NCBI GenBank assembly: GCA_015056265.1
Contig: SVGR01000003.1
Span: 1-50,307, forward strand
DNA from: Clostridiales bacterium
GTDB taxonomy: Bacteria > Bacillota > Clostridia > Christensenellales > Aristaeellaceae
Length of the DNA stretch: 50,307 bases
Direction of reading: 5' to 3'
This document shows positions 8,342 through 17,100 of this stretch, in pieces. The notes below the pieces were generated by a model. The model worked only from the letters and a program-made list of their open reading frames with translations, was not told the origin of the DNA and did no database searches. The translations under genes were made by a program, and so were the position numbers. Numbering within the stretch: position 1 is the stretch's first letter; each line of letters starts with the position of its first letter.

Positions 8342-8689
8342 ATGATTGTTTCTGAACTTGCCCAACTGATCGATGCAGACAATATTACCCCCACCCTGCC
8401 CATGGATAAGGAAATTACCTGCGGCTATAGCTGCGATCTTTTATCCTGGGTTATGAGCCACGGTGAAGAAGGCATGGCCTGGGTCACCGTGCAAACCCAT
8501 ATGAACGTGATCGCCGTGGCCATGCTGGCAGAAATGGCCTGTGTCATTCTGCCTGAAAATATTGATATGGAAGCCTCCAGCCTGAAAAAGGCCGTAGAAG
8601 AAGGCCTGTGTGTCCTGAAAAGCCCCCTCACCGCCTACGCCATCTGTGGGCGTATGGCTGCCGCTGGTATCCCGCCTACAGCGCTGTAA
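8342..8689 (+). CDS. Second DRTGG-like domain protein
   Basis: A 115-residue cytoplasmic protein (MIVSELAQLIDADNI start). It resembles the DRTGG family, with the segments GYSCDLLSWVMSHG, AWVTVQTHMNVIAVAMLAEMACVIL and SPLTAYAICGRMAAAGI. The start at 8342 is preferred over the ATG at 8336 because GGAGG (8331-8335) would abut the earlier codon. It is 12 bases from the hydrogenase-like gene, and its stop is 2 bases before the PHP gene. It differs clearly from the first DRTGG protein of the operon, so the two may bind different ligands or form a heteromer. Function unknown. Confidence 0.8.
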   Translation: MIVSELAQLIDADNITPTLPMDKEITCGYSCDLLSWVMSHGEEGMAWVTVQTHMNVIAVAMLAEMACVILPENIDMEASSLKKAVEEGLCVLKSPLTAYAICGRMAAAGIPPTAL

Positions 8690-8691
8690 TC

Positions 8692-9399
8692 ATGGATCTG
8701 TTTGCCGATCTGCATATCCATTCCTGCCTTTCCCCCTGCGGCGATGATGAAATGACACCCGGAAATATCCTGGGGATGGCGGTGGTGAAGGGATTGGATA
8801 TGGCAGCTATTGCCGATCACAACACCGCCCTCAATCTGCCCGCTGCAAAAACCATTGCCGATGCCTACGGCATTCTGCTGATTCCCGCCATCGAAATCAC
8901 CACCCGGGAAGAGGTGCACATGCTGGGATATTTCCCGGATGTGGATACGGCGGTTGCATTCGGCGAAATGCTGAAGGGCCATCTGCCCAAACGGAAAAAT
9001 AAACCCTCTCTCTTTGGCGAACAGCGCATCATGAATGATGATGACGAAATCATCGGCTATGAGGATGCGCTGCTCATCGGCGCTACCGATCTGCCCCTTT
9101 CTGAATGCGCCCGTCTGGTACGGGAATACAGCGGCGTTCCCGTGCCCGCCCATATCAACCGTGGTTCCAACGGGCTGCTGGTCAATCTGGGGATGATGCC
9201 GGATGATCCCGCATTTCCCACGGTGGAGGTATGGCGTCCTCTTCCCTGCCCGATGGATGCCCTGGAGGGCCGCCATACCCTTCATTCCTCCGACGCTCAT
9301 TATCTTGGCGATATTCTGGAGAGAGAATCCATGCTGAAGCTGCCGGAAAAATCGGTGGCGGCATTCCTGCACTGGCTGAATAGTCAGCAAAAGATTTGA
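8692..9399 (+). CDS. PHP domain metal-dependent phosphoesterase
   Basis: A 235-residue PHP (polymerase and histidinol phosphatase) protein. Metal ligands can be placed: H8 and H10 (DLHIHS), D42-H43 (IADHN), E68 (AIEITT), H76, a His in PVPAHINRG and the Asp/His pair of HSSDAH near the C terminus. These suggest a trinuclear metal centre that hydrolyses phosphoesters such as small nucleotides. The start at 8692 follows the preceding stop by two bases (TAATCATG). No separate ribosome binding site is evident, so translation is probably coupled. As last gene of the operon it may degrade a signal nucleotide, which is an inference from context. Confidence 0.88.
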   Translation: MDLFADLHIHSCLSPCGDDEMTPGNILGMAVVKGLDMAAIADHNTALNLPAAKTIADAYGILLIPAIEITTREEVHMLGYFPDVDTAVAFGEMLKGHLPKRKNKPSLFGEQRIMNDDDEIIGYEDALLIGATDLPLSECARLVREYSGVPVPAHINRGSNGLLVNLGMMPDDPAFPTVEVWRPLPCPMDALEGRHTLHSSDAHYLGDILERESMLKLPEKSVAAFLHWLNSQQKI

Positions 9400-9424
9400 T
9401 TCGGAAAGACGAGGTGCGTTTTCT

Positions 9425-10495
9425 ATGGAAATGACGCTCCGCTGGTACGGCACCGGCTTTGACAGCGTAACCCTTAAACAAATCCGCCAGGTTCCTATGG
9501 TTAAAGGCGTGATCACCACGCTTTATGATACCGTCCCCGGCCAAGCCTGGCCCAAAGAACGAATCCAGGCAATGAAAAATGAAGTGGAAAGATCCGGCCT
9601 GCACCTTGCCGGTATCGAAAGCGTAAATATTCATGACGATATCAAGGTAGGCCTCCCCTCTCGCGACCAGTATATTGAAAACTATATCAAAACGCTGGAG
9701 GGATTGGGAGAAGCGGATATCCACATGGTCTGCTATAATTTCATGCCCGTCTTTGATTGGACCCGCAGCGATTTGAAAAAATCCCTGCCCGACGGCTCCA
9801 CCGTTCTTTCCTACGACCAGGAGCTGGTAGATCAGATCGACGTGGATAAAATGCTCTCCAGTATGGAGGCCAACGCCAACGGTTTCACCTTGCCCGGCTG
9901 GGAACCGGAAAGGATGGCCCGGGTCAAGGAATTATTTGAAATGTACAAGGACGTGGATGAGGAAAAGCTTTTCCAGAATCTTTGCTATTTCCTGCGTGCC
10001 ATCATGCCTACCTGCAAAAAATACGGCATCAATATGGCCATTCATCCAGACGATCCCGCCTGGCCGGTATTCAATCTGCCTCGGATCATCACCGGAAAGG
10101 AAAAAATCTTGCGGCTGCTCAGTGCGGTGCCTGATGCCGAAAATGGGTTGACCCTGTGCACCGGTTCCCTGGGCTCCAATCCCCTAAACGATATCCCGGA
10201 TATGATTCACGCCTTCAAAGACCGCATTCATTTCGCCCATGTGCGTAATATTCATCATCTGGCCCCCGGAAAATTTGACGAAGCGCCCCACCCCACTTCC
10301 CTGGGTTCCCTGGATATATACGCTATCATGAAGGCACTCTTCGATACCGGTTTTGATGGTCCCATCCGTCCTGATCACGGTCGCATGATCTGGGATGAAG
10401 TGGCTATGCCCGGCTATGGTCTGTATGATCGTGCCCTTGGGGCCACTTATCTTTCCGGCCTGTGGGAAGCCATTGAACGAAACGCCAAAGGCTGA
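9425..10495 (+). CDS. uxuA: Mannonate dehydratase
   Basis: UxuA, 356 residues, converts D-mannonate to 2-keto-3-deoxygluconate in the glucuronate branch of hexuronate breakdown. Family features include the start MTLRWYGTGFDSVTLKQIRQ, the metal-site segments MAIHPDDPAWPVF and LCTGSLGSNP, VRNIHH, and RPDHGRMIWDE near the C terminus. The ribosome binding site is GAGGTG 10 bases upstream. It lies 25 bases after the PHP gene, so it may be read through from that operon. The rest of the glucuronate pathway (uxaC, uxuB, kdgK) is not in the window. A terminator follows. Confidence 0.95.
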   Translation: MEMTLRWYGTGFDSVTLKQIRQVPMVKGVITTLYDTVPGQAWPKERIQAMKNEVERSGLHLAGIESVNIHDDIKVGLPSRDQYIENYIKTLEGLGEADIHMVCYNFMPVFDWTRSDLKKSLPDGSTVLSYDQELVDQIDVDKMLSSMEANANGFTLPGWEPERMARVKELFEMYKDVDEEKLFQNLCYFLRAIMPTCKKYGINMAIHPDDPAWPVFNLPRIITGKEKILRLLSAVPDAENGLTLCTGSLGSNPLNDIPDMIHAFKDRIHFAHVRNIHHLAPGKFDEAPHPTSLGSLDIYAIMKALFDTGFDGPIRPDHGRMIWDEVAMPGYGLYDRALGATYLSGLWEAIERNAKG

Positions 10496-10512
10496 TATTT
10501 TGCTCTTCATAT

Positions 10513-10556
10513 CCTCCCGCCGCCATGCATAGCATGATGCGGGAGGTGATTTTTTT
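10513..10556 (+). terminator. Terminator hairpin after uxuA that contains the next gene's ribosome binding site
   Basis: CCTCCCGC (10513-10520) pairs with GCGGGAGG (10539-10546). An inner CATGC/GCATG stem continues the helix, and a run of seven T follows (10550-10556). The 3' arm is also the Shine-Dalgarno sequence (GGGAGGTG) of the small ORF that starts two bases after the T run. It can therefore terminate uxuA transcription and also mask translation of the next gene in read-through RNA. Confidence 0.75.
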
Positions 10557-10557
10557 G

Positions 10558-10752
10558 ATGCCGTGGCGTCGGGAATGCGCGATACGCACCCAAAATTACC
10601 CCAGCAGCAAGAGTGCTCTTCTCCGGATTGGCGGTTATATCCTGATCGGCCTGGGGATTGTGCTGATATTGCTGTGCGTGCCCTTCTGGGCCTGGTTGGC
10701 TGTGCTGGGGGCGGCGCTGATTCTGTTGGGATTATTGCTCATTCGCCATTGA
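10558..10752 (+). CDS. Small membrane protein next to spoVM (64 aa)
   Basis: A 64-residue protein with a basic N-terminal third and about 40 hydrophobic residues that could form two closely spaced membrane helices (IGGYILIGLGIVLILLCV and WAWLAVLGAALILLGLLLI). I do not recognise the family. The start at 10558 was chosen because GGGAGGTG lies about 9 bases before it. The ORF can be extended to an ATG at 10525, but that lies inside the terminator hairpin. It is followed after 13 bases by spoVM and probably shares its transcript, so a sporulation-related membrane role is possible but unproven. Confidence 0.6.
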   Translation: MPWRRECAIRTQNYPSSKSALLRIGGYILIGLGIVLILLCVPFWAWLAVLGAALILLGLLLIRH

Positions 10753-10765
10753 AGGAGGGGATTCT

Positions 10766-10849
10766 ATGGCAATCCGGGTAATCTGCATCAAGGCGCCCCG
10801 GGGATTCAGGGGTATGCTCCGGGCGCTGAACAAGGGAAGGAAAAACTAA
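10766..10849 (+). CDS. spoVM: SpoVM-like sporulation microprotein (27 aa)
   Basis: A 27-codon ORF with a strong ribosome binding site (GAAGGAGGGG) and ATG at 10766. Its sequence VICIKAPRGFRGMLRAL followed by a basic tail (NKGRKN) parallels the Bacillus subtilis SpoVM pattern (IKLPKFLGGIVRAML plus a basic tail). It keeps the Pro in the middle, the Gly and Arg of the helix, and the overall length of 26-27. SpoVM is an amphipathic peptide that recognises the curved outer forespore membrane and anchors the SpoIVA coat base layer. It indicates that the organism sporulates. A terminator follows 12 bases downstream. Confidence 0.82.
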   Translation: MAIRVICIKAPRGFRGMLRALNKGRKN

Positions 10850-10860
10850 ATCCCACCATG

Positions 10861-10893
10861 AAAAAATCGCTTCCGTCGGGTAAGCGATTTTTT
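10861..10893 (+). terminator. Intrinsic terminator after spoVM
   Basis: AAATCGCTT (10864-10872) and AAGCGATTT (10882-10890) form a perfect stem flanked by A and T runs, a normal intrinsic terminator. Confidence 0.88.
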
Positions 10894-10904
10894 ATATCAC
10901 CAAA

Positions 10905-10933
10905 TTGACAAATTATCCGCCCTGGATTACAAT
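10905..10933 (+). promoter_or_regulatory. Promoter of the polysaccharide deacetylase gene
   Basis: TTGACA (10905-10910), a 17-base spacer and TACAAT (10928-10933). It lies right after the spoVM terminator, so the deacetylase is an independent unit. Confidence 0.78.
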
Positions 10934-10972
10934 AAAAACAAATGAGCCTACAAATGAAAGGAGATATATCCA

Positions 10973-11812
10973 ATGCCTGATTTGTATATGCTGTTTCCGG
11001 AAGGAAAGGCCAAGGCCCTCACCCTCAGCTACGACGACGGGGTGGAACAGGATATCCTCCTGATGAAGATCATGGATCAAAATGGTCTGAAAGGCACGTT
11101 CAATCTCAGCAGCGGCCTCTATCCCCCGGAGGATTTCCGCTGGCCCGAGGGGCAGATTCACCGCCGTATGCCTTTTTCCCAAGCCAAAGCTGTCTACACC
11201 CATTCCGGCCACGAAATTGCCATCCATGGCTATAGCCACGCCGATCTGGCCATGCTGCCCTCCGCTGCCGCTGCAGGCGATGTAATGAAGGATAAAGAAG
11301 CCCTGGAAAGGGATTATGACCGTATGGTACGTGGAATGGCCTATGCCTACGGCCGCTATAACGATCAGGTGGTGGATCTGCTCAAAAGCTGCGGCGTGGC
11401 CTACGCCCGTACAACCCATGCCTCTCATAATTTTGAAATTCCTCAGGATTGGCTACGTCTGCCCGCCACATGTCACCATAAGGATGAAAAACTGATGGAT
11501 CTGGCCCGCCAGTTTGCAGAAGGCACGCCTCGGATGCGTCCCTGGCTTTTCTATCTCTGGGGCCACAGCTATGAATTTGATATGGATCAAAACTGGCATG
11601 TCATCGAAGAATTTGCCGCCTATATCGGCAAGCGCGATGATATCTGGTACGCCACCAACATCGAAATTCACGATTATGTGGAGGCATACCGCAGCCTGCA
11701 CTGCAGCGCCGACGGAAAGCGCATCTACAATCCCACCTGCCACAAAATCTGGCTGCATCATAAGTCCAGCATCTACGCCGTGGATCCCGGCGCAGAAATC
11801 CAACTACCCTGA
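10973..11812 (+). CDS. Polysaccharide deacetylase-like protein (CE4/NodB fold)
   Basis: A 279-residue NodB-like protein without signal peptide, so probably cytoplasmic. The family motif 1 appears as LSYDDGV (Asp21-Asp22), and the metal-binding His pair as HGYSH (His85 and His89, HxxxH). A conserved YAYGRY segment follows. CE4 enzymes remove acetyl groups from amino sugars or xylan, and the lack of export signals here points to an oligosaccharide or small sugar substrate. It is monocistronic between its own promoter and a terminator shared with topB. The exact substrate is unknown. Confidence 0.85.
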   Translation: MPDLYMLFPEGKAKALTLSYDDGVEQDILLMKIMDQNGLKGTFNLSSGLYPPEDFRWPEGQIHRRMPFSQAKAVYTHSGHEIAIHGYSHADLAMLPSAAAAGDVMKDKEALERDYDRMVRGMAYAYGRYNDQVVDLLKSCGVAYARTTHASHNFEIPQDWLRLPATCHHKDEKLMDLARQFAEGTPRMRPWLFYLWGHSYEFDMDQNWHVIEEFAAYIGKRDDIWYATNIEIHDYVEAYRSLHCSADGKRIYNPTCHKIWLHHKSSIYAVDPGAEIQLP

Positions 11813-11819
11813 CAGAATA

Positions 11820-11855
11820 ATCCCTTGCCGAAATCGACGACCGGCAAGGGATCTT
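11820..11855. terminator. Bidirectional terminator between deacetylase and topB
   Basis: TCCCTTGCCG (11821-11830) and CGGCAAGGGA (11842-11851) form a 10-bp stem. A T-rich tract follows on the plus strand. The convergent topB gene ends 3 bases further on. Confidence 0.8.
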
Positions 11856-11857
11856 CT

Positions 11858-13999
11858 TTATTTTTTCTGATAGATGGTTGGAACAGAAACGGAAGGCGCC
11901 TGCCCATCCGCTGGGATAAAGGAAATATGCTGATCTTCCAGGGCGATTATGCCGGTGGATCCCCGCAAATTTTTCTTTTCCAGCAGCATGGAAACCAGTT
12001 TTTCCGTCAGCGCTGGGCCGCCTCCCCGGGTGAGGCAATCCTTCCACAGCGTGAAGCGGCATCCCTCCCGCCAAGCGCTGCAGCCAAATGCCTTGGCGTT
12101 TTCCTGGAGCGGCTTTCCGCACAGGGGGCATGCAGCGCCAGGCACCGTTTTGGCCGCCGCTTTGCCCTTTCCTCCCTTGGCTTTCCTGCGCATTTCCTCA
12201 GGAAATGTGGCTTCCGCCTTGGTATCCCGGGCATACTCGATCAGAAAGCCAGTCAGTTTGCGAATTCCCTGCATAAACCGTTCCGCATCCCCTTGGGATC
12301 GGGCGATTTTATCCAGGGCAAGCTCCCATCGGCCGGTGGTTTCCGGGGATGCAATTTCCTCCGGTGCGATGGCAATGAGCGACACGCCCTTTTCCGTTGC
12401 CTGCAGCGCTCTGCCTTTCCGGGCGGCATACCCCACCTGAATCAGCCGTTCAATGATGGCTGCCCGGGTGGCTGGAGTGCCCAGGCCCGACCCCTTCATC
12501 TGTTCCCGAAGCGCTTCATCCTCCAGTTCGCGCCCCGCATTTTCCATGGCGGAAAGCAGCGAAGCATCCGTATGGGGGGCCGGCGGCTTGGTGGATTCTT
12601 TTTTCACAGATGCTTTAGAAACGGTTCGGCCATCCCCCGGGGCGAGGGCGGGCAGCGCATCGCTTTCCTTATCCTCCTGGGGATAGACGTCCTTCCAGCC
12701 GTTGATTCGAATCACCCGTCCATTGGATTTGAAAGCATGCCCTTCGCAGGCCGTTACCACCCGGATGGCGTCATATTCATGAGCGGGATAGAAAACAGCA
12801 ATAGTCCGCCGGGCGATCATATCAAACAGCTTCGCTGCATCGGGGGGCAGTTTATCCATAGGCGCTGTCTGGGGGGTGGGAATGATGGCATGGTGATCAG
12901 TCACCTTGGCATTATCAAATATCCGCTTGGAAATGGGCAGCTTACCCTCTTCTTTCCAGGGAATATTCCCTACAAAAGACTGGTAATCCCCGGGCAGCTT
13001 CTGCAGCGTCAGCTTTGCCCTGCCCAGCATATCCATGGGCAGATACCGGCTGTCCGTTCTGGGATAGGTAATGGCCTTCCATTTTTCGTAGAGTTCCTGG
13101 GCCGTTTTGAGGGTTTTATCAGCCGTAAAGCCCAGTTTTTTGTTGGCTTCCCGCTGCAGGGAGGTAAGATCGTATAACTGAGGCGGCAGATCCTTTTTGG
13201 CCTCCGCCTGCACATCCTTTACTCGCGCAGCCTTCCCCCGAATGGCCTTGGCGATCAGATCAGCCTTTTCTTTGGCAGCGATCCGATGGGCTTTTTTCTC
13301 GTCCTCGGCCTTTTCATCAAACCATTGGCCGGAATAATCCCCAAAATCGGCAGTAACGGTATAATACTCTTCCGGCTTGAAATTGGCAATTTCGTGATGT
13401 CGCTTCACCAGGATCGCCAAGGTTGGCGTCTGCACCCGGCCAATGGACAAAAGGGCATCGAACCTAAGGGTGAACGCGCGGCTGGCATTCATGCCCACCA
13501 GCCAGTCCGCCTGGGAGCGACACTGGGCGCTGCAGTACAGCCCGTCATATTCCTCTCCCGGCTTCAGCTGGGAAAATCCCTCCCTGATGGCCTCATCCGT
13601 CATAGATGATATCCACAGCCGCTGCACGGGCTTTTTGCATTTGGCCTGATGATAGATCAGCCGGAAGATCAATTCCCCCTCCCGCCCGGCATCAGTGGCG
13701 CAAATGAGGTATTCTGTTTCCGGATCGTTGATCAGCTTCTTCACCACGGAAAACTGAGATCGGGTTTTGGGCAGTACTTTTGTTGGAATATGATCGGGAA
13801 GGATGGGCAAATCCTCCATCCGCCAGCGCTTATACTTCTCATCCACTTCATCCGGTTCACACAAGGAAACCAGATGCCCGACGGCCCAGGTAACGGTATA
13901 CTTTTCCCCTTTCAGGAATCCCTCTCCCCGCTGGGTGCATTTGAGCACCCGGGCAATATCCCGTCCCACACTGGGCTTTTCCGCAACCACAACGATCAT
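11858..13999 (-). CDS. topB: DNA topoisomerase III
   Basis: Type IA topoisomerase (713 residues) that decatenates and relaxes DNA by single-strand passage. The N-terminal Toprim domain begins MIVVVAEKPSVGRDIARVLK and contains CATDAGREGELIFR. The active-site tyrosine is in AITYPRTDSRYLP, near residue 310. The C terminus has a zinc-finger-like repeat (CPLCGKPLQENAKAFGC). The start at 13999 was chosen because all TopB proteins begin at this motif and AGGA lies upstream. The 35-residue extension to 14104 shows no conservation. The gene is monocistronic, convergent with the deacetylase gene and divergent from the SpoIID gene. In Firmicutes a second TopB often belongs to mobile elements, but nothing mobile is adjacent here. 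Confidence 0.95.
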   Translation of the reverse strand: MIVVVAEKPSVGRDIARVLKCTQRGEGFLKGEKYTVTWAVGHLVSLCEPDEVDEKYKRWRMEDLPILPDHIPTKVLPKTRSQFSVVKKLINDPETEYLICATDAGREGELIFRLIYHQAKCKKPVQRLWISSMTDEAIREGFSQLKPGEEYDGLYCSAQCRSQADWLVGMNASRAFTLRFDALLSIGRVQTPTLAILVKRHHEIANFKPEEYYTVTADFGDYSGQWFDEKAEDEKKAHRIAAKEKADLIAKAIRGKAARVKDVQAEAKKDLPPQLYDLTSLQREANKKLGFTADKTLKTAQELYEKWKAITYPRTDSRYLPMDMLGRAKLTLQKLPGDYQSFVGNIPWKEEGKLPISKRIFDNAKVTDHHAIIPTPQTAPMDKLPPDAAKLFDMIARRTIAVFYPAHEYDAIRVVTACEGHAFKSNGRVIRINGWKDVYPQEDKESDALPALAPGDGRTVSKASVKKESTKPPAPHTDASLLSAMENAGRELEDEALREQMKGSGLGTPATRAAIIERLIQVGYAARKGRALQATEKGVSLIAIAPEEIASPETTGRWELALDKIARSQGDAERFMQGIRKLTGFLIEYARDTKAEATFPEEMRRKAKGGKGKAAAKTVPGAACPLCGKPLQENAKAFGCSAWREGCRFTLWKDCLTRGGGPALTEKLVSMLLEKKNLRGSTGIIALEDQHISFIPADGQAPSVSVPTIYQKK

Positions 14000-14097
14000 G
14001 GCAAAATCCTCGCTTTCTATCCCATAATACCACAAAATGCTGAAATTGAAAAGCGATGAAAGGGATGTAAATCTTCTCTCCCGGCTATATATTTCCA

Positions 14098-14126
14098 TGG
14101 ACAAAAGGGCATATCTATGATAGAAT
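14098..14126 (+). promoter_or_regulatory. Possible promoter of the SpoIID/SH3 gene
   Basis: TGGACA (14098-14103), a 17-base spacer and TAGAAT (14121-14126). It lies about 60 bases upstream of the start in the topB divergent region. A sporulation sigma-factor promoter cannot be excluded. Confidence 0.5.
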
Positions 14127-14184
14127 TATGGTGGTTATTTGCTTCTCAAAATGATTCTGAGTTTTTCTTATTCGGAGGCTAATG

Positions 14185-17100
14185 ATGCACAGAAACACCA
14201 CCGCAAAAGGCAGGCTGATCTCCTTCTTTTTGTGCTTGATCATGATTATTTCCATCCTGCCGCAGGGACAGGCAGCCGCCGTACTCAAATCCGCGCCCAT
14301 GCGCTCTGGCAATACCCAAAACGGCATGGTGCGGGTCAATTTGTCATCCCTTGGCAATCCCTCCAGGCTGAATCTGACCGTGTACGGCAGCTATACCGTG
14401 AACGGCAAATCCTCCAGCAGCATTGCCAGCGGCACCGCCCTTCAGGTGAATTTCAACAGTTCCACCGGCGCCTTGTCCCTCACCATGAACGGACAAACCA
14501 CCGATATGGGCAGCGCCTTTAAGCTGCGCCGCCATGCCACCAGCGGCCAAAACGGCATCAAGATCGCCCAGGGCCGGGTGCCCAATAATCTTTACCCCGG
14601 TGATTTCTATTTTGTTGTGCGCTCCTCCGGCAATTCCTATAAGCTGTATACCATCGCCTATATCTACATCGAGGATTATCTCTACGGCGTTTTGCCCTAT
14701 GAAATGGGCAATTCCTCCGGTCTGGAGGCATTGAAGGCACAGGCCGTCTCCGCCCGCACCTATACCGTCCGGGCCATGAGTGCCGCTTCTTCCAGCCTGT
14801 ACGACGTGGTGGATACCACCTCCGATCAGGTTTATTCCGGCACCCCCTCCGGAAACGCCAACTGCGTTGCCGCCGTAGACGCCACAAAAGGCATCGTGGC
14901 CATGAATAATGGCGCATTCACTGCCACTTATTATACCGCCTCCAACGGCGGCCAGACGGAATCCGTCAAAAACGCCTGGGGATCCAACACTTATTCCTAT
15001 CTGAAAGTAAAGGATGACCCCTACGATTTGGCTAACCCCGCCTCCCGTAAGAATTCATTCTTTGTAAAATCCAGCGGTAAACAAAGCGATACCGTACTTC
15101 AGAATCTGCTGGATAATAAAGCTGCGTCCGCCTTCGGCGCCGGCGCCCAGGTAATTGGCGTCACCGGCATCACCCCCCATACTCCCAAATATGCCTCCCC
15201 CAGCCGCCTATACACCAAAATGGATTTTCATGTGACTTATACCCTGAACGGCCAGGCCTCCACCGGCACACTGACCTTTGATATCTTTGGCGAACTGGAA
15301 TACACCATGGCCATGAGCATCAACAGCGGCAAGAATGAGCTTTGGTCCGTATCCCAGGTCAGCGATGGTTTCTATGTCTATGCCCGTCGTTACGGCCACG
15401 GCATCGGCATGAGCCAGCGGGGCGCCATGTACATGGCCCAGCTGGGTTATACCTACGATCAGATTCTGGCTTTCTATTTTGAGGGCTGCAGCCGGGTACA
15501 GTATACCTTTACCCGTTCCATCCTCAGCCCTGTGGTGGAGGGCCAGGAAAGCCAGGAGCAGATCACCCCGGAAAATCCGGCCGATATCGAACAGGCAAAG
15601 GATGGCACCGCCCTGGTGCGCCTTCCCAGCGTCAATGATACCCTGGCCCTGCGCACCGCTGCTCATAGCACCGCTCCCGTCATCACCGAACTGCCCTACG
15701 GCGCCACTGTGCAGGTCTACGGCCAGTCCGGGGATTACTGCCTGATCGGGTACGGCGTGCTCTGCGGCTATGTTCCCATGAGCAGCCTGACCATCACCGG
15801 CGCCATCCCCGCCTCCACGTCCAAATCCCCCACCATTCCCCAATCCTACGGCACCGTTATCAACACCAATTCCCTGAATCTGCGGGCCACTGCCGCCTCC
15901 AACGGTACGGTGCTCACCACCGTGCCCCGGAATGCCTTGTTGCCCATCCTGTCCATCCAGGGATCCTGGGCCCATACCCAATACGGTCTGCGTTCCGGCT
16001 ATGTGTCCACCGATTATCTTTCCATTACCGGAAATAATCCCTCCGACACTCCTGCAGGTAATAAAGCCTACATTACCAGCCAAACCTGGCTGCGCGTTAC
16101 CGCCAGCACCAACGGCTATGTGGTGGCTTCTCTGCCCGCCAATACAGAAGTGGCGCTGCTATCCACCGATGGCACATGGGCCATGATCCGCTACAATCGC
16201 CAAACCGGCTATGTGCTTTCTTCCGCTGTCAATCACGTGGGCGGCGATACGGCGCAAATGGCTGATGATCAATTGGCCGCCGGGGAAACCTATGCCATCG
16301 TTTCTACCTCTTCCACCCTGAATCTCCGCTCTATCGCCAGTACTGAAGGCGTACTGATGGATGAAATGCCCACCGGCACCCGATTGATTGTGGAAAGTTA
16401 CGGCAAGGAATGGTGCACCGTCCGCTTCCGGGGCATCCGGGGCTATGTGATGACCAAATACATCACCCTCCAATCCTCCCCCGTTTCCCCCACGGCTTCC
16501 CCCACCGGTGGCCAGCAGGCACGGGTCACCACGGAACAAGGTTCCCTCAATCTCCGTGCATCCGCCTCTTCCACCAGCAAAGTGCTTACCACCGTGCCGC
16601 AGTATGCGGTGATTTCTGTCACGCCCTATAATAGTACCTGGTGCATGACATCCTATAATGGTCATACCGGCTTTGTGATGACCAAGTTCCTCACCTTCAT
16701 CACAACCGCCACCGCCACTCCCATCCCCCAGATTACCCCCGCCCCCACCCAGGCTCCCGCCATCCAGGATTCCATTTACGCCCGGGTGACTACCGATGAA
16801 GGCTCCCTCAACCTGCGGGCCACCTCCGTTTCCAACAGCATGGTGTTGCGCACTATTCCCCGGAACGAAATCATTCCCATTCTGGAACAGGGCGCCGTAT
16901 GGTGCAAAACCACTTACGGCGGCTACACCGGCTTTGTGATGACCAAGTTCCTCACTTTCCTTTCTGCCGCCCCCACCCTGGCCCCCACCTATGCACCCAC
17001 CCAAGCGCCCATCATCATCCCCACTCAGACGCCGGCTGGAACGCTGTCCGCACGGGTCATGACAGTGCAGGGATCCTTAAACATGCGCGCCAGGGCCGAA

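Noticed and set aside
11858-13999. topB as a marker of an integrated mobile element
   Set aside because: No integrase, relaxase, conjugation genes or attachment repeats are near it.
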